DNA of 64,000 nt from JAHBXL01 sp964409775 (GTDB lineage Bacteria; Planctomycetota; Phycisphaerae; Phycisphaerales; UBA1924), in contig CAYPEI010000011.1 in assembly GCA_964409775.1 (NCBI GenBank), forward strand, positions 43,506 through 107,505. The letters run 5' to 3'. The notes under the pieces are model-generated. The model had not been told where the DNA came from, ran no database searches, and saw nothing but the letters and a program-made list of their open reading frames with translations. Both the position numbers and the translations under genes were made by a program. How positions within the stretch are numbered: position 1 is the stretch's first letter; every line of letters begins with the position of its first letter. Below, piece after piece: positions 37,797 to 45,988 of this stretch.

Positions 37797-39455
37797 CTAC
37801 CGAACGACCTTCAAACCCACCCGCTTTTCCAGTTCATCAACCGGCTTGGCGACAAGGTCATACCCGTCGCTTCCCACCACCACGCACCGGATGAGTTCGC
37901 CCGGGGCGAGTTCACGCGTCGACTGCACAAACGTCACACCGTCGACCTGCGGGGCCTGGAAGTACGTCCGCCCGATGTACAGCCCGCCGCCCTTGCTCAC
38001 GCCCGCGGTCCTGCGGCCCTTGGTCTGGGTGGCCTGGTCGATGAGAACATCGAGCCGGCGCCCGGTTGATCCCGGTTGGTGCTCATCAAACTCCGCGGCC
38101 ATGGCCGCGTTTCGCGCGAAGGCCAACCGCTGCTGGAGTTCCATGACCTCACAACGCCGGCGAGCCTTCACCTCCGCAGGCACCGCGAGCCGCGGGACTT
38201 CTTCCATCGTGCCCGCGACCGTTCCCTCTTCGTGGGAGTACTCAAACACCCCCATGTTCTCGAAGGCTGCATCGGCGACGAAGTCCATCAGGCGCTTGTG
38301 GTCGTCCTCGGTTTCGCCGGGGAAGCCGGAGATGAACGTCGTGCGGATGGCGATGCCGGGGACGCGCTTCCGCAGCCGGGCGAGGAGGTCGCGCTGGTGC
38401 CGCGCCGTGACGTTGCGACGCATGGCTGTGAGCATGTTGTCGGAGGCATGCTGCAAAGGGATGTCGATGTACGGCAGGACGTATCCGCCCTTCCCACCCT
38501 TGCGCTCCAGCCAACTCAGTTCCGCGATCGCGTCGATGCAGGCATCGGAGAAGTTCGACGGATACGCATACATGAGCCGCGCCCAGCCCCCGCCCCCCGC
38601 TTCGTCGATCGCCTCGGACACCGCGTGCAGCATTGCCGGCAGGCCGCCGCCCCCCTTTGCCTTCATCCCCATCCCGATGTCGTCACCGTAACTCGTGGTG
38701 TCCTGTCCGATGAGGTTCAACTCGAACGCGCCGTCGGCGAGCAGTTCCCGGGCCTCCGCCTCGATCCGGTCCAGCGGCTTTGAGCGCATCTTGCCGCGGA
38801 TCGAGGGAATCGTGCAGAACGCGCAGTTCTGGTTGCAGCCCTCGCTGACGCGGAGGTAGGCGTAGTGCCGCGGCGTGATCCGCAGCCGCGCCGAGTCGTC
38901 CTCGAAGTAGCCGATGCCTGTGCCGTCCTTGCCGTTGACCGTCAGGCCGACCGTCTTGTGCCCACGCTCCTTGGCGGCGACGAGCGCGTTGCCGGCGATC
39001 CAGTACTTCGGGCCGTCGGTTTCGATCTTGGCGCGGGCGATCGTTCCGCCGCGAACGGCTTCCACGATCTTGTCGCGGTCGAAGACGCCGACGAGGGCGT
39101 CGATCCCCGGGGCCCACTCGAGGAGTTTGGCCCGATGCCGCTGCACGAGGCAGCCGGCGACGACGACGCGCCGGACGCGGCCCTCTTCCTTGGCGCGGAT
39201 GGCATCATGGATGACCTCGAGCGACTCGTCCTTGCTGGCTTCGAGGAAGCCGCAGGTGTTGATGACGATGGCATCGGCCCCGCCGCGTTCGGCATCGGCG
39301 GCGACCACGGCCAGGCCGTCTTCGGCGAGCAGGCCGAGCATCTTCTCGGAGTCGACGAGGTTCTTGGGGCACCCGAGGGAGACGAACGCGACGGAGGAGA
39401 CGTCGTCGGGGGCGGGCTTGGGACGGGCTTTGGCAGGAGACTTAGGCAAGCCCAA
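37797..39455 (-). CDS. rimO: Ribosomal protein S12 methylthiotransferase
   Basis: 552 residues, longer than the usual ~440. RimO is a radical-SAM enzyme that adds a methylthio group to an aspartate of ribosomal protein S12. The N-terminal UPF0004 domain has VSLGCPKNLVDSE, NTCGFLEAS and GCLVQRH cysteines for the second cluster. The radical-SAM motif C207-NQN-C211-AF-C214 is preceded by YAYLRVSEG. The C-terminal TRAM region includes VLIDQATQTKGRR. The extra length comes from an N-terminal extension and a ~40-residue insert between GGT and the radical-SAM domain. It lies 29 bases after kdsA. Confidence 0.93.
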   Translation of the reverse strand: MGLPKSPAKARPKPAPDDVSSVAFVSLGCPKNLVDSEKMLGLLAEDGLAVVAADAERGGADAIVINTCGFLEASKDESLEVIHDAIRAKEEGRVRRVVVAGCLVQRHRAKLLEWAPGIDALVGVFDRDKIVEAVRGGTIARAKIETDGPKYWIAGNALVAAKERGHKTVGLTVNGKDGTGIGYFEDDSARLRITPRHYAYLRVSEGCNQNCAFCTIPSIRGKMRSKPLDRIEAEARELLADGAFELNLIGQDTTSYGDDIGMGMKAKGGGGLPAMLHAVSEAIDEAGGGGWARLMYAYPSNFSDACIDAIAELSWLERKGGKGGYVLPYIDIPLQHASDNMLTAMRRNVTARHQRDLLARLRKRVPGIAIRTTFISGFPGETEDDHKRLMDFVADAAFENMGVFEYSHEEGTVAGTMEEVPRLAVPAEVKARRRCEVMELQQRLAFARNAAMAAEFDEHQPGSTGRRLDVLIDQATQTKGRRTAGVSKGGGLYIGRTYFQAPQVDGVTFVQSTRELAPGELIRCVVVGSDGYDLVAKPVDELEKRVGLKVVR

Positions 39456-39484
39456 AGCGTAGGTGGATGGGCGTCAAAACGCGC

Positions 39485-40327
39485 TCAATGCAGTGCCTTC
39501 CTCACCGCCGCCACTTCGCCGAGAACTCGGGGCATATCCCCCAGCCGGAGCATGGTCGCCGCATCCGACATCGCCGACTTCGGCTCGGGGTGGCACTCGA
39601 TGAACAGAGCGTGCACGCCGATCGCCGTGGCCGCGCGGGCGAGCAGGGGGGCAAAGCGAGGCTCACCCCCGGTGACTTTGCCGCCCTCGCCCTTGCCGGG
39701 ACGCTGGGTCGAATGGGTGCAGTCGAAGCAGGTCGGAACGCCGCCATCGAGTTCCATCATCTCGGCGACGCCGAGGAAGTCGTTGACGAGGCGGCCATAG
39801 CCGAAGAACGTGCCGCGTTCGGTGAGCATGACGTTGGTGCATCCGGCCTCGGCGAGTTTTCCCAGCGGGCCGGCCATCTCGCCGGGGGAGACGAACTGGC
39901 CCTTCTTGACATTGACGGCGCGGCCGTGGGCGGCGGCCGCCCGGCCGGCCGCGACGAGCAGATCGGTCTGGCGGCAGAGAAACGCGGGGATCTGCAGCAG
40001 GTCGATGCTCCGGGCCGCGGGTTCGGCCTGCGAAGGGTCGTGGATATCGGTGGTGGTGGGGACGCCGAGTTCGCGGCCGATGCGGGCGATCCACGACAGG
40101 CCCTGCTCGATTCCGGGGCCGCGGGGCGAGTCGATGCTGCTTCGATTGGCCTTGTCGAAACTGGCCTTGAAGATGTAGTTGAGGCCGAGTTCGCGGCAGG
40201 TGTCGCGCACGCTGCGGCCGATCTGGATTCCCAGGTCGAAGTTCTCGAGCACGCACGGCCCGGCGATAATGCACAGGGGCTCGCCGGTCCCGATCCGGAC
40301 TCTTCCGGCCTGACAGAATCGATTCAT
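39485..40327 (-). CDS. kdsA: 3-deoxy-8-phosphooctulonate (Kdo-8-P) synthase
   Basis: 280 residues, full length. KdsA joins arabinose 5-phosphate and phosphoenolpyruvate in the first step of Kdo synthesis for lipopolysaccharide. Motifs: CIIAGPCVLENFDLGIQIG, FKASFDKANRSSIDSPRGPGIEQGL, PTTTDIHDPSQAEPAARSIDLLQIPAFLCRQTDLL and VNVKKGQFVSPGEM. It suggests that this organism makes an LPS-type outer membrane. ATG 40327 is the natural start. Confidence 0.95.
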   Translation of the reverse strand: MNRFCQAGRVRIGTGEPLCIIAGPCVLENFDLGIQIGRSVRDTCRELGLNYIFKASFDKANRSSIDSPRGPGIEQGLSWIARIGRELGVPTTTDIHDPSQAEPAARSIDLLQIPAFLCRQTDLLVAAGRAAAAHGRAVNVKKGQFVSPGEMAGPLGKLAEAGCTNVMLTERGTFFGYGRLVNDFLGVAEMMELDGGVPTCFDCTHSTQRPGKGEGGKVTGGEPRFAPLLARAATAIGVHALFIECHPEPKSAMSDAATMLRLGDMPRVLGEVAAVRKALH

Positions 40328-40443
40328 GCGGAGAGGGTAGTCCCGCGCCGGGCTGATTCACTCGCCGCGCATGACAACGCCGGGCCGACGGGCGGCCCGC
40401 ATGCGGGGAGACTGTGCTGGTCGTTGAGCTCAGGCTCCGCCTG

Positions 40444-40620
40444 TTACTGACCTGCTCGTGCGCTGGCAACGGCTCCGAACCAGTTGCCGATCGAATCGAC
40501 CCAGCCAACAACGGTGTGGCGGTGCGAAATGACCAGGAGCGCGAACGTCAGCGTGACCAAGAGCCGGTACGTCCGTACCTGCTTCTCCATCGACTCGATG
40601 CGTTCATCTGCGCTTCGCAT
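40444..40620 (-). CDS. Small membrane protein, 58 residues
   Basis: Short frame from ATG 40620 to TAA 40444. A charged N-terminal helix (MRSADERIESMEKQVRTYR) with coiled-coil character is followed by one membrane segment (LLVTLTFALLVI) and a short exported-side tail (HRHTVVGWVDSIGNWFGAVASARAGQ). No strong ribosome-binding site is visible. The composition looks coding and the arrangement resembles other small planctomycete membrane proteins, but no family is known. It occupies the gap between kdsA and the next gene; the rest of 40328-40731 shows nothing. Confidence 0.45.
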   Translation of the reverse strand: MRSADERIESMEKQVRTYRLLVTLTFALLVISHRHTVVGWVDSIGNWFGAVASARAGQ

Positions 40621-40731
40621 AGGACGACACCTGACGGTTCCGAGAACCTCGGAATACAGGCCATCGGCTCGCCCCGGCGCGATTCGTGAGCAATTCGACG
40701 CGGAACCGCGGGCAGGATTATCGGACGGCCT

Positions 40732-40971
40732 TCAGCGGGGGGCCGGAGGGGCCTCGCCGCCGGTGGGGGCACGCTGCCCGGGGCCGAGCGCGCCTGACAT
40801 GTCGGGGCGCGGCAGGCCGCGGCTTCGGTCCATCATGAACCACAGTCCAAGCACGATCAGCAAGGGCAAGCCCAGCCAGATGAGCAGCGCGACGCGTCCA
40901 AGGCGGGGCTGCCCGGCCATGGCATCCTCGACCGGCTCCTGCGAGTTGGGTGTCTGGTTCGAACCGGTCAT
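40732..40971 (-). CDS. Small single-pass membrane protein of unknown function
   Basis: 79 residues from ATG 40971; the frame is open upstream, but that part overlaps superoxide dismutase in another phase. One hydrophobic segment lies at residues ~27-46 (VALLIWLGLPLLIVLGLWFMM), flanked by a polar N-terminus (MTGSNQTPNSQEPVEDAMAG) and a Pro/Gly-rich tail. Its start is 35 bases after the dismutase stop, so the two may be co-transcribed. Function not recognised. Confidence 0.55.
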   Translation of the reverse strand: MTGSNQTPNSQEPVEDAMAGQPRLGRVALLIWLGLPLLIVLGLWFMMDRSRGLPRPDMSGALGPGQRAPTGGEAPPAPR

Positions 40972-41006
40972 TGCCGCGGCCGTTCCGGGGTGTGCATCGG
41001 TCCGGC

Positions 41007-41639
41007 TCAGCCCTTGAAGTTCTTCTCGACCTCGGCCCAGTTCACCACGTTCCACCAGGCGGTGATGTAGTCCGCGCGGCGGTTCTGGTAGTTGAGGTAG
41101 TACGCGTGCTCCCAGACATCGATGCCGAGGATCGGCTTGCCGCCGCAGCCGGCGATCGACTGGCCCATGAGCGGGCTGTCCTGGTTCGGCGTCGAGCAAA
41201 TCTGCACGCCGTTGCCCTCGGGCTTGACGCACAGCCACGCCCATCCCGAACCGAAGCGCGTGGTTGCGGCTTTGGCGAACTCTTCCTTGAAGTGGGCAAA
41301 GTTGCCGAACGCGGCGTTGATCGCCTTGGCGACCTCGCCGGTCGGTTCGCCGCCGCCGCCCTTGCCCGGAGGCGCCATGAGTTTCCAGAACATGGAGTGA
41401 TTCACGTGGCCGCCGGCGTTGTTCCGGACGGCGGTGCGGATGTTCTCGGGAAGGTCGGCGAGTTGCCGGATGACCTGCTCGGCGGGCATGTCGGCCCACT
41501 TAGTCCCCTCGAGCGCCTTGTTGGCGTTGTCGACGTAGGCCTTGTGATGCTTGCCGTGGTGGATCTCCATCGTGCGGGCATCGATGTGCGGCTCGAGCGC
41601 GGCGGGAGCGTACGGCAGGCTGGGGAGAGTGAAGGGCAT
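41007..41639 (-). CDS. Superoxide dismutase, Fe/Mn family
   Basis: 210 residues, cytosolic. It converts superoxide to hydrogen peroxide and oxygen. The metal ligands are in place: first His in EIHHGKHHKAYVDNAN, second His in HVNHSMFWKLM, and Asp and His in DVWEHAYYLNYQNRRADYI. The loop reads MGQSIAGCGGKPILGIDVWEHAYY; iron or manganese use cannot be decided. A strong GGAGG site lies seven bases before ATG 41639. Upstream at 41706-41715 is AATTCCACAG, the same ten bases found at 63905-63914 in an inverted repeat, a possible shared regulatory site. Confidence 0.95.
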   Translation of the reverse strand: MPFTLPSLPYAPAALEPHIDARTMEIHHGKHHKAYVDNANKALEGTKWADMPAEQVIRQLADLPENIRTAVRNNAGGHVNHSMFWKLMAPPGKGGGGEPTGEVAKAINAAFGNFAHFKEEFAKAATTRFGSGWAWLCVKPEGNGVQICSTPNQDSPLMGQSIAGCGGKPILGIDVWEHAYYLNYQNRRADYITAWWNVVNWAEVEKNFKG

Positions 41640-42374
41640 CAGCGGTCCTCCTGAAAAACCGACCCGGAAAGCAAGGATGATAGGACTTTGGTAGGAATCT
41701 TTGCGAATTCCACAGGTTTTCCCGGCTCACCTTGCAGCGGGCGGCAACATCGGGTACATTGCGGCCGTCGACGCCGAGACCCATGCGGGTGTCGGCGGGG
41801 ACGATGAGTTATAGGGCGAGCCTACGCGTAGCGGCGAAAGCCGTCAACCAAGAGGGGCTCGGCCCGCCGCCCGACGGAGTTGGGGGTGGGTGGGATATGT
41901 GACCAGTTGTTCAAGGCATGGATGCTTGAATCGGAAAACCCCTATTGTGGGGATTTGTTCGTGCCTGCCTGGGTTTTTTGGGAACAAGCAAGCGATTAGG
42001 TCATATACAAGAGCGTCGGATCGAATCCCGGAGCGGGGGAGATCTGAACTGAAACGTGTCGGATGCTGCAGCGAAAACTCCTCGATCCGTGACGATCGGG
42101 AAAGTCTGCAGAAACTATGGAAAGGGCCTTGAACGCCGCGAAGGACTGCGGCGTAAGGACAAACAACAGCACGCCTGCCAAGGACTGACCGGATCGCGAC
42201 GGCACGAGGGAACACCCGTCTGAGTGCGTTTCGGTTGGAACGAGGGAAGTGTGCGGGGAATCCGGGAGACGGGTCGATCAACATCGCCCCTTCGATCCTG
42301 GGCCGACAGCCGGTCCAAGACCGATTCGGCTTTGCGGGGCGGCCTGCCCCGGGGAATGTGCAGAAGTGGTCAAC
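41640..42374. other. 0.7-kb gap holding the leader of the sigma factor gene
   Basis: No convincing gene. The first ~75 bases are the dismutase 5' region. From ~41880 to 42374 the sequence is less G+C-rich than the genes around it and looks like a long structured RNA leader for the sigma factor. A 7-bp hairpin (ACGCCGC at 42133-42139 with GCGGCGT at 42148-42154) shows GAAGGACT in its loop. AAGGAC occurs three times (42141, 42155, 42180) and ACGAGGGAA twice (42204-42212, 42240-42248). GGA-rich loops are what CsrA-type proteins bind, but that is only an idea. tmRNA, RNase P and 6S RNA signatures were not found. Confidence 0.45.
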
Positions 42375-43550
42375 ATGTCAACTCCAAGCCCCCTCGAACA
42401 GCACCGTCGGAAAACCCGCGTGCAGTTCTCGTCCGCGCCTGCCGAGGCCGGTTCACGTGGCGTCGCCACCCGGGGCGTCAAGCGCGCGTTGAGCAAGGAA
42501 GACGAGAAACTGCTCGCCTCTCTTCTCAACCCCGCGAACCCGCAGGACTACATCGATTCGCCGGCCTTCGTCGAGAAGCACGCCGAGGAGTCGATCTACC
42601 AGCAGGGCGGCGATATCGCCAAGCCCGACACGTCTTGGTACCACCCGGTGATGGACGACCTTTCTCCCGGCCGCAGCCGGACCGTCAAGAGCACCCAGCA
42701 GGTGATCCTGACCGGCGCGCAGGAAAAGGTCCTGTTCCACCAGTTCAACTTCGCCCGCTTCAAGGTCGCCCGCCTGCAGGAGGCGATCTGGGAGAGCGAT
42801 ACGCGCAAGCCTACGACCGAGCAGGCGCAGGAGATCCTGCGCTGGTACCGCAAGTCGGAGACCATCCGCGAGCAGATCGCCGAGACCAACCTTGCCCTCG
42901 TTCTCGCCATGGCCAAGCGCACCCGCATGAGCGAGGTCGACTTCGCGGATCTGGTCAGCGAAGGCAACATGGCCCTCCTCCGCGCCGTCGACAAGTTCGA
43001 TGCCGGCCGCGGCTACAAGTTCTCGACCTACGCCTGCCGCGCCATCCTGAAGGCGTTCAGCCGCCAGGGCATGAAACTCAGCAAGTACCGCCAGCGGTTC
43101 CCGACCGACTTCGACCCCAAACTCGAGCGTTCCAACTTCCTCGAGACCAAGCGGGCCGATTTCGAGCGTGACGCCGCGGAAGAGGTCAAGCGCATCGTCC
43201 TCGAGAACCGGGCGGACCTGACGCAGGTCGAGCGCACCGTGATCGAGCACCGCTTCGGCCTCGAATCCGGCACCGAGGAGAAGCCCATGACCCTCGAGCA
43301 GGTCGGGCAGATCATCGGCGTCACCAAGGAGCGTGTGCGGCAGATCCAGAACAAGGCCATGGAGAAGATCCGCCTTGAGTTGGAGGCCAAGTTCCTCGGC
43401 ACCAAGAAGGCCGAGGAAGCCCAGGCCGCAGCCGAAGCCGCCGCGGCGGCAGCGGGGGGTGCAGGGGGTGCGGCGGGGGCTGGCCAGCCGGCTCCGCAGC
43501 AGTCTCGCCCTTCCGACGGCCAGTTCGAGCAACTTGTCGCCCTGAACTGA
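42375..43550 (+). CDS. RNA polymerase sigma factor, RpoD/SigA (sigma-70) family
   Basis: 391 residues from ATG 42375. Region 2 is clear (ETNLALVLAMAKRTRMSEVDFADLVSEGNMALLRAVDKFDAGRGYKFSTYACRAI), including the core-binding and -10-melting segments. Region 4 is LTQVERTVIEHRFGL followed by MTLEQVGQIIGVTKERVRQIQNKAMEKIR, which binds the -35 element. The linker between them is short and region 3 is weak. There is no region 1.1, and the N-terminal ~100 residues are not conserved, so this is probably a group 2/3-type or a planctomycete-specific sigma rather than a canonical RpoD. The tail is Ala/Gly-rich. A strong terminator follows. Confidence 0.88.
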   Translation: MSTPSPLEQHRRKTRVQFSSAPAEAGSRGVATRGVKRALSKEDEKLLASLLNPANPQDYIDSPAFVEKHAEESIYQQGGDIAKPDTSWYHPVMDDLSPGRSRTVKSTQQVILTGAQEKVLFHQFNFARFKVARLQEAIWESDTRKPTTEQAQEILRWYRKSETIREQIAETNLALVLAMAKRTRMSEVDFADLVSEGNMALLRAVDKFDAGRGYKFSTYACRAILKAFSRQGMKLSKYRQRFPTDFDPKLERSNFLETKRADFERDAAEEVKRIVLENRADLTQVERTVIEHRFGLESGTEEKPMTLEQVGQIIGVTKERVRQIQNKAMEKIRLELEAKFLGTKKAEEAQAAAEAAAAAAGGAGGAAGAGQPAPQQSRPSDGQFEQLVALN

Positions 43551-43581
43551 TCAGCCGCTCAGAATCCCATGCACCTTCGAA

Positions 43582-43608
43582 GGCCCCGCATCACGCGGGG
43601 CCTTTTTT
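43582..43608 (+). terminator. Rho-independent terminator after the sigma factor gene
   Basis: An 8-bp perfect stem (GGCCCCGC/GCGGGGCC, loop ATCAC) is followed by six T residues, 31 bases after the stop codon. Confidence 0.93.
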
Positions 43609-43653
43609 CTCGTGCGAATCACCGGATTGTCGTCTCCTGGTGCCTGCCTTCGG

Positions 43654-43672
43654 AGCGGACCGTAGGTCCGCT
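43654..43672. repeat. Inverted repeat upstream of pilT
   Basis: AGCGGACC and GGTCCGCT form a perfect 8-bp hairpin around GTA. It lies in the 394-base gap between the sigma factor and PilT genes. The gap otherwise holds the terminator and GC-rich imperfect repeats at ~43680-43820 and no convincing gene; the PilT frame is open through part of it, so a longer PilT start is possible. Confidence 0.5.
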
Positions 43673-43944
43673 TGTCCCATTACCGTGGGCGGAAACAGGC
43701 ATCGCGCCGGGTGCGTACGGAACAGGCCGGCTCCCCGAAAGCCCGGCTTGTGAGGACTGCCCGCCCGCTCCGGGAAGAGCGAGCGGGGGCGATGCCCGCG
43801 GCCTCGAATGCCGGGCGGATTGGTGTACACTCCAAGGAGCGGCCGCTGGGGCCGTTGAAATCTGTGCTGAACGACCAAGCCACTGCCTCGTCCGCCGGTG
43901 CCGTCAACGTTGCCGCCGGGCAGAGCGACAAGAACGGGTCCGCC

Positions 43945-45093
43945 ATGAGCGCCACCTCCGACACCGCCCCCCACACCGCGCACGTGACGCTGGATCCGGA
44001 TGCCAAGCACGACCCGCACGAGACGCGGTTCGGGGACTTCCTGAAGGCGGCGATCAAGTTCGAGGCATCGGACCTGATCATGAAGACCGGGCAGAAGCCC
44101 AAGATCCGGCTTCGCGGCGCGCTGAAGCCCCTGGACACGACGCCGGTATCGGGGGAGGAGTTCCTGGCGATCGCCAAGCACATCCTCGACGAGGAGCAGT
44201 TCAAGGACCTCCGGCACTTCGGCTCGGTGGACTTCGCGTATGACTACGACGAGTCGAACCGCTTCCGCGTGAACCTGTTCCAGGCGCGCGGCAAACTGGC
44301 GGTGGCGGCGCGACTGATCACCTCGAAGATCCGGCGGTTCGATGAACTGTACCTGCCGCCGATCATGTCCGAGATCGCGATGCAGCCGCAGGGCATCGTG
44401 CTGCTGTGCGGCGTGACGGGCTCGGGCAAGTCGACGACGATCGCGGCGATGCTCGACTACGTGAACGAGCGGAAGCCGGTGCACATCGTGACGATCGAGG
44501 ACCCGATCGAATACATCTTCAACGACAAGAAGGCGACGGTCAATCAGCGCGAGATCGGCATCGACTGCCTGGACTTCAAGATCGCGCTCCGCGCGCTGGT
44601 CCGCGAGAACCCGGACATCGTGCTCGTCGGCGAGATGCGCGACAAGGAGACCTTCGAGGCCGCGCTGCACGCCGCCGAGACCGGCCACCTGGTGTACGGG
44701 ACCATCCACGCGTCGAGCACGACGCAGACGTTCAGCCGTATCTACGGGCTGTTCGAGCAGGAGGAAGTCGAACAGGTCCGCAAGATCCTGGGCTATCAGA
44801 TGCGGGCGTTCGTGTACCAGAAACTGCTGCCCACGCTCCGGCCGGAGATTCACCGCATCCCGGCGATCGAGATCCTGATCAACAACTCGGTCGTGCGCAA
44901 GCACATCCTGGAGGGGCGCGAGGGCGACCTGCGCGAGTACTTCCAGACGATCGAAGCGCAGCAGGCGGGCATGAAGGACTTCAACCAGTCGCTGGTCGAA
45001 CTGGTCGAGGGCGAGTACATCCACGTCCGCACCGCGATCGAGGCCTCGCCCAACGTCGACGAACTCCAGATGCGTCTGAAGAAACTGGGCTGA
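43945..45093 (+). CDS. pilT: Type IV pilus retraction ATPase PilT
   Basis: 382 residues from ATG 43945; the frame is open to 43672, and GTG 43863 is another candidate. PilT powers pilus retraction and twitching. Motifs: Walker A G156-VTGSGKST-164, Asp box IVTIEDPIEYIF, Walker B ENPDIVLVGEMRDKETFEAAL and His box TGHLVYGTIHASS. The C-terminal lobe (residues ~280-375) is typical. No other pilus assembly gene is adjacent. The TrmH-type gene begins 13 bases after its stop. Confidence 0.9.
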   Translation: MSATSDTAPHTAHVTLDPDAKHDPHETRFGDFLKAAIKFEASDLIMKTGQKPKIRLRGALKPLDTTPVSGEEFLAIAKHILDEEQFKDLRHFGSVDFAYDYDESNRFRVNLFQARGKLAVAARLITSKIRRFDELYLPPIMSEIAMQPQGIVLLCGVTGSGKSTTIAAMLDYVNERKPVHIVTIEDPIEYIFNDKKATVNQREIGIDCLDFKIALRALVRENPDIVLVGEMRDKETFEAALHAAETGHLVYGTIHASSTTQTFSRIYGLFEQEEVEQVRKILGYQMRAFVYQKLLPTLRPEIHRIPAIEILINNSVVRKHILEGREGDLREYFQTIEAQQAGMKDFNQSLVELVEGEYIHVRTAIEASPNVDELQMRLKKLG

Positions 45094-45106
45094 TACCCTC
45101 GCTCTC

Positions 45107-45988
45107 GTGAGACTCGTCTCCATCGAAACGCTCGACGATCCGCGCGTCGCCGACTATCGCAGCCTGCGCGACCACGAACTGCTCCAGCGGGCGGACCCGT
45201 TCGACCCCGAGGGGCACCGCGGTTTGTTCATCGCCGAGGGCGAACTGGTCGTCCGGCGGCTGCTGGAATCGGGCTACCGCACGCGGTCGCTGTTCGTCGC
45301 GGCCAACCGCGTGGAGGCGCTGCGCGACGTCGTCGAACCGCTGCCCGACGATGTGCCGGTGTACGTCGCCGATGCACAGGTGCTGAACGACATCGTGGGG
45401 TTCAACATCCACCGGGGGATCCTGGCGGCGGGGGTCCGGCCGCGGCCGACGCCGCTGGAGCAACTGCTGTCGCGCCCGGGCCCCTTCGTCATCCTCGAGG
45501 ACCTGTACAACCACGACAACATCGGCTCGATCTTCCGCAACGCCGCGGCCCTTGGCGGTGCTGGGGTGACGGTGCTGCTCTCGCCGCGGACGGCGGATCC
45601 GCTGTACCGCAAGGCTCTGCGGGTCTCGACGGGGCACGCGCTGCTGATCCCGTGGACGCGGATGGAGAACTGGCCGGGCGACCTTGACCGCGTGCGAGCG
45701 GCCGGGGTGCGGCTGCTGGCGATGACGCCGGGCGCGGGCTCGCGGGACATCCGCGAAATCGCGGCATCGATGGCCGACGGCCGCGGCGGGCGGCTGGCGA
45801 TCATGGTGGGCACCGAGGGCCCGGGACTGACCGGAGAGGCCATGGCCCGCGCCGATGCCCGCGTGCGGATCGACATGCCGCCCGGCCCGCACGGGGCGCC
45901 GGCGGATTCGCTCAACGTCGCCGTCGCGGCCGCGGTCGCGCTGTTTGCGCTCGGACCGCCGAGCCATCGATCGGGTCAGACGAACTGA
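45107..45988 (+). CDS. TrmH/SpoU family RNA 2'-O-methyltransferase
   Basis: 293 residues, GTG start at 45107. SPOUT-fold enzymes methylate ribose in tRNA or rRNA with SAM. The knot motifs are ILEDLYNHDNIGSIFRNAAALG, VGTEGPGLTGEAMARADARVRIDMP and DSLNVAVAAAVALFAL. An N-terminal ~110-residue substrate-recognition domain (GLFIAEGELVVRRLLESGYRTRSLFVA) is present. The exact target cannot be given. Its last 13 bases overlap the convergent gene at 45976. Confidence 0.9.
   Translation: MRLVSIETLDDPRVADYRSLRDHELLQRADPFDPEGHRGLFIAEGELVVRRLLESGYRTRSLFVAANRVEALRDVVEPLPDDVPVYVADAQVLNDIVGFNIHRGILAAGVRPRPTPLEQLLSRPGPFVILEDLYNHDNIGSIFRNAAALGGAGVTVLLSPRTADPLYRKALRVSTGHALLIPWTRMENWPGDLDRVRAAGVRLLAMTPGAGSRDIREIAASMADGRGGRLAIMVGTEGPGLTGEAMARADARVRIDMPPGPHGAPADSLNVAVAAAVALFALGPPSHRSGQTN

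Noticed and set aside
42011..42035. T-arm-like sequence GGATCGAATCCCGG in the leader
   Set aside because: The arms do not pair as a T-stem and no acceptor or anticodon arm surrounds it, so it is not a tRNA or tmRNA end.
41890..42132. 80-codon plus-strand frame in the sigma factor leader
   Set aside because: No ribosome-binding site, no domain, odd cysteine and serine content; the region looks like RNA structure rather than protein.
41640..42374. Possible RNase P RNA, tmRNA or 6S RNA
   Set aside because: I looked for the conserved cores of these RNAs by eye and found none; a covariance-model search would settle it.
42224..43171. 315-codon plus-strand frame overlapping the sigma factor
   Set aside because: Wrong phase relative to the sigma-70 motifs, which lie in the frame starting at 42375.
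43591..45123. 510-codon minus-strand frame opposite pilT
   Set aside because: Shadow of pilT; all PilT motifs are on the plus strand.
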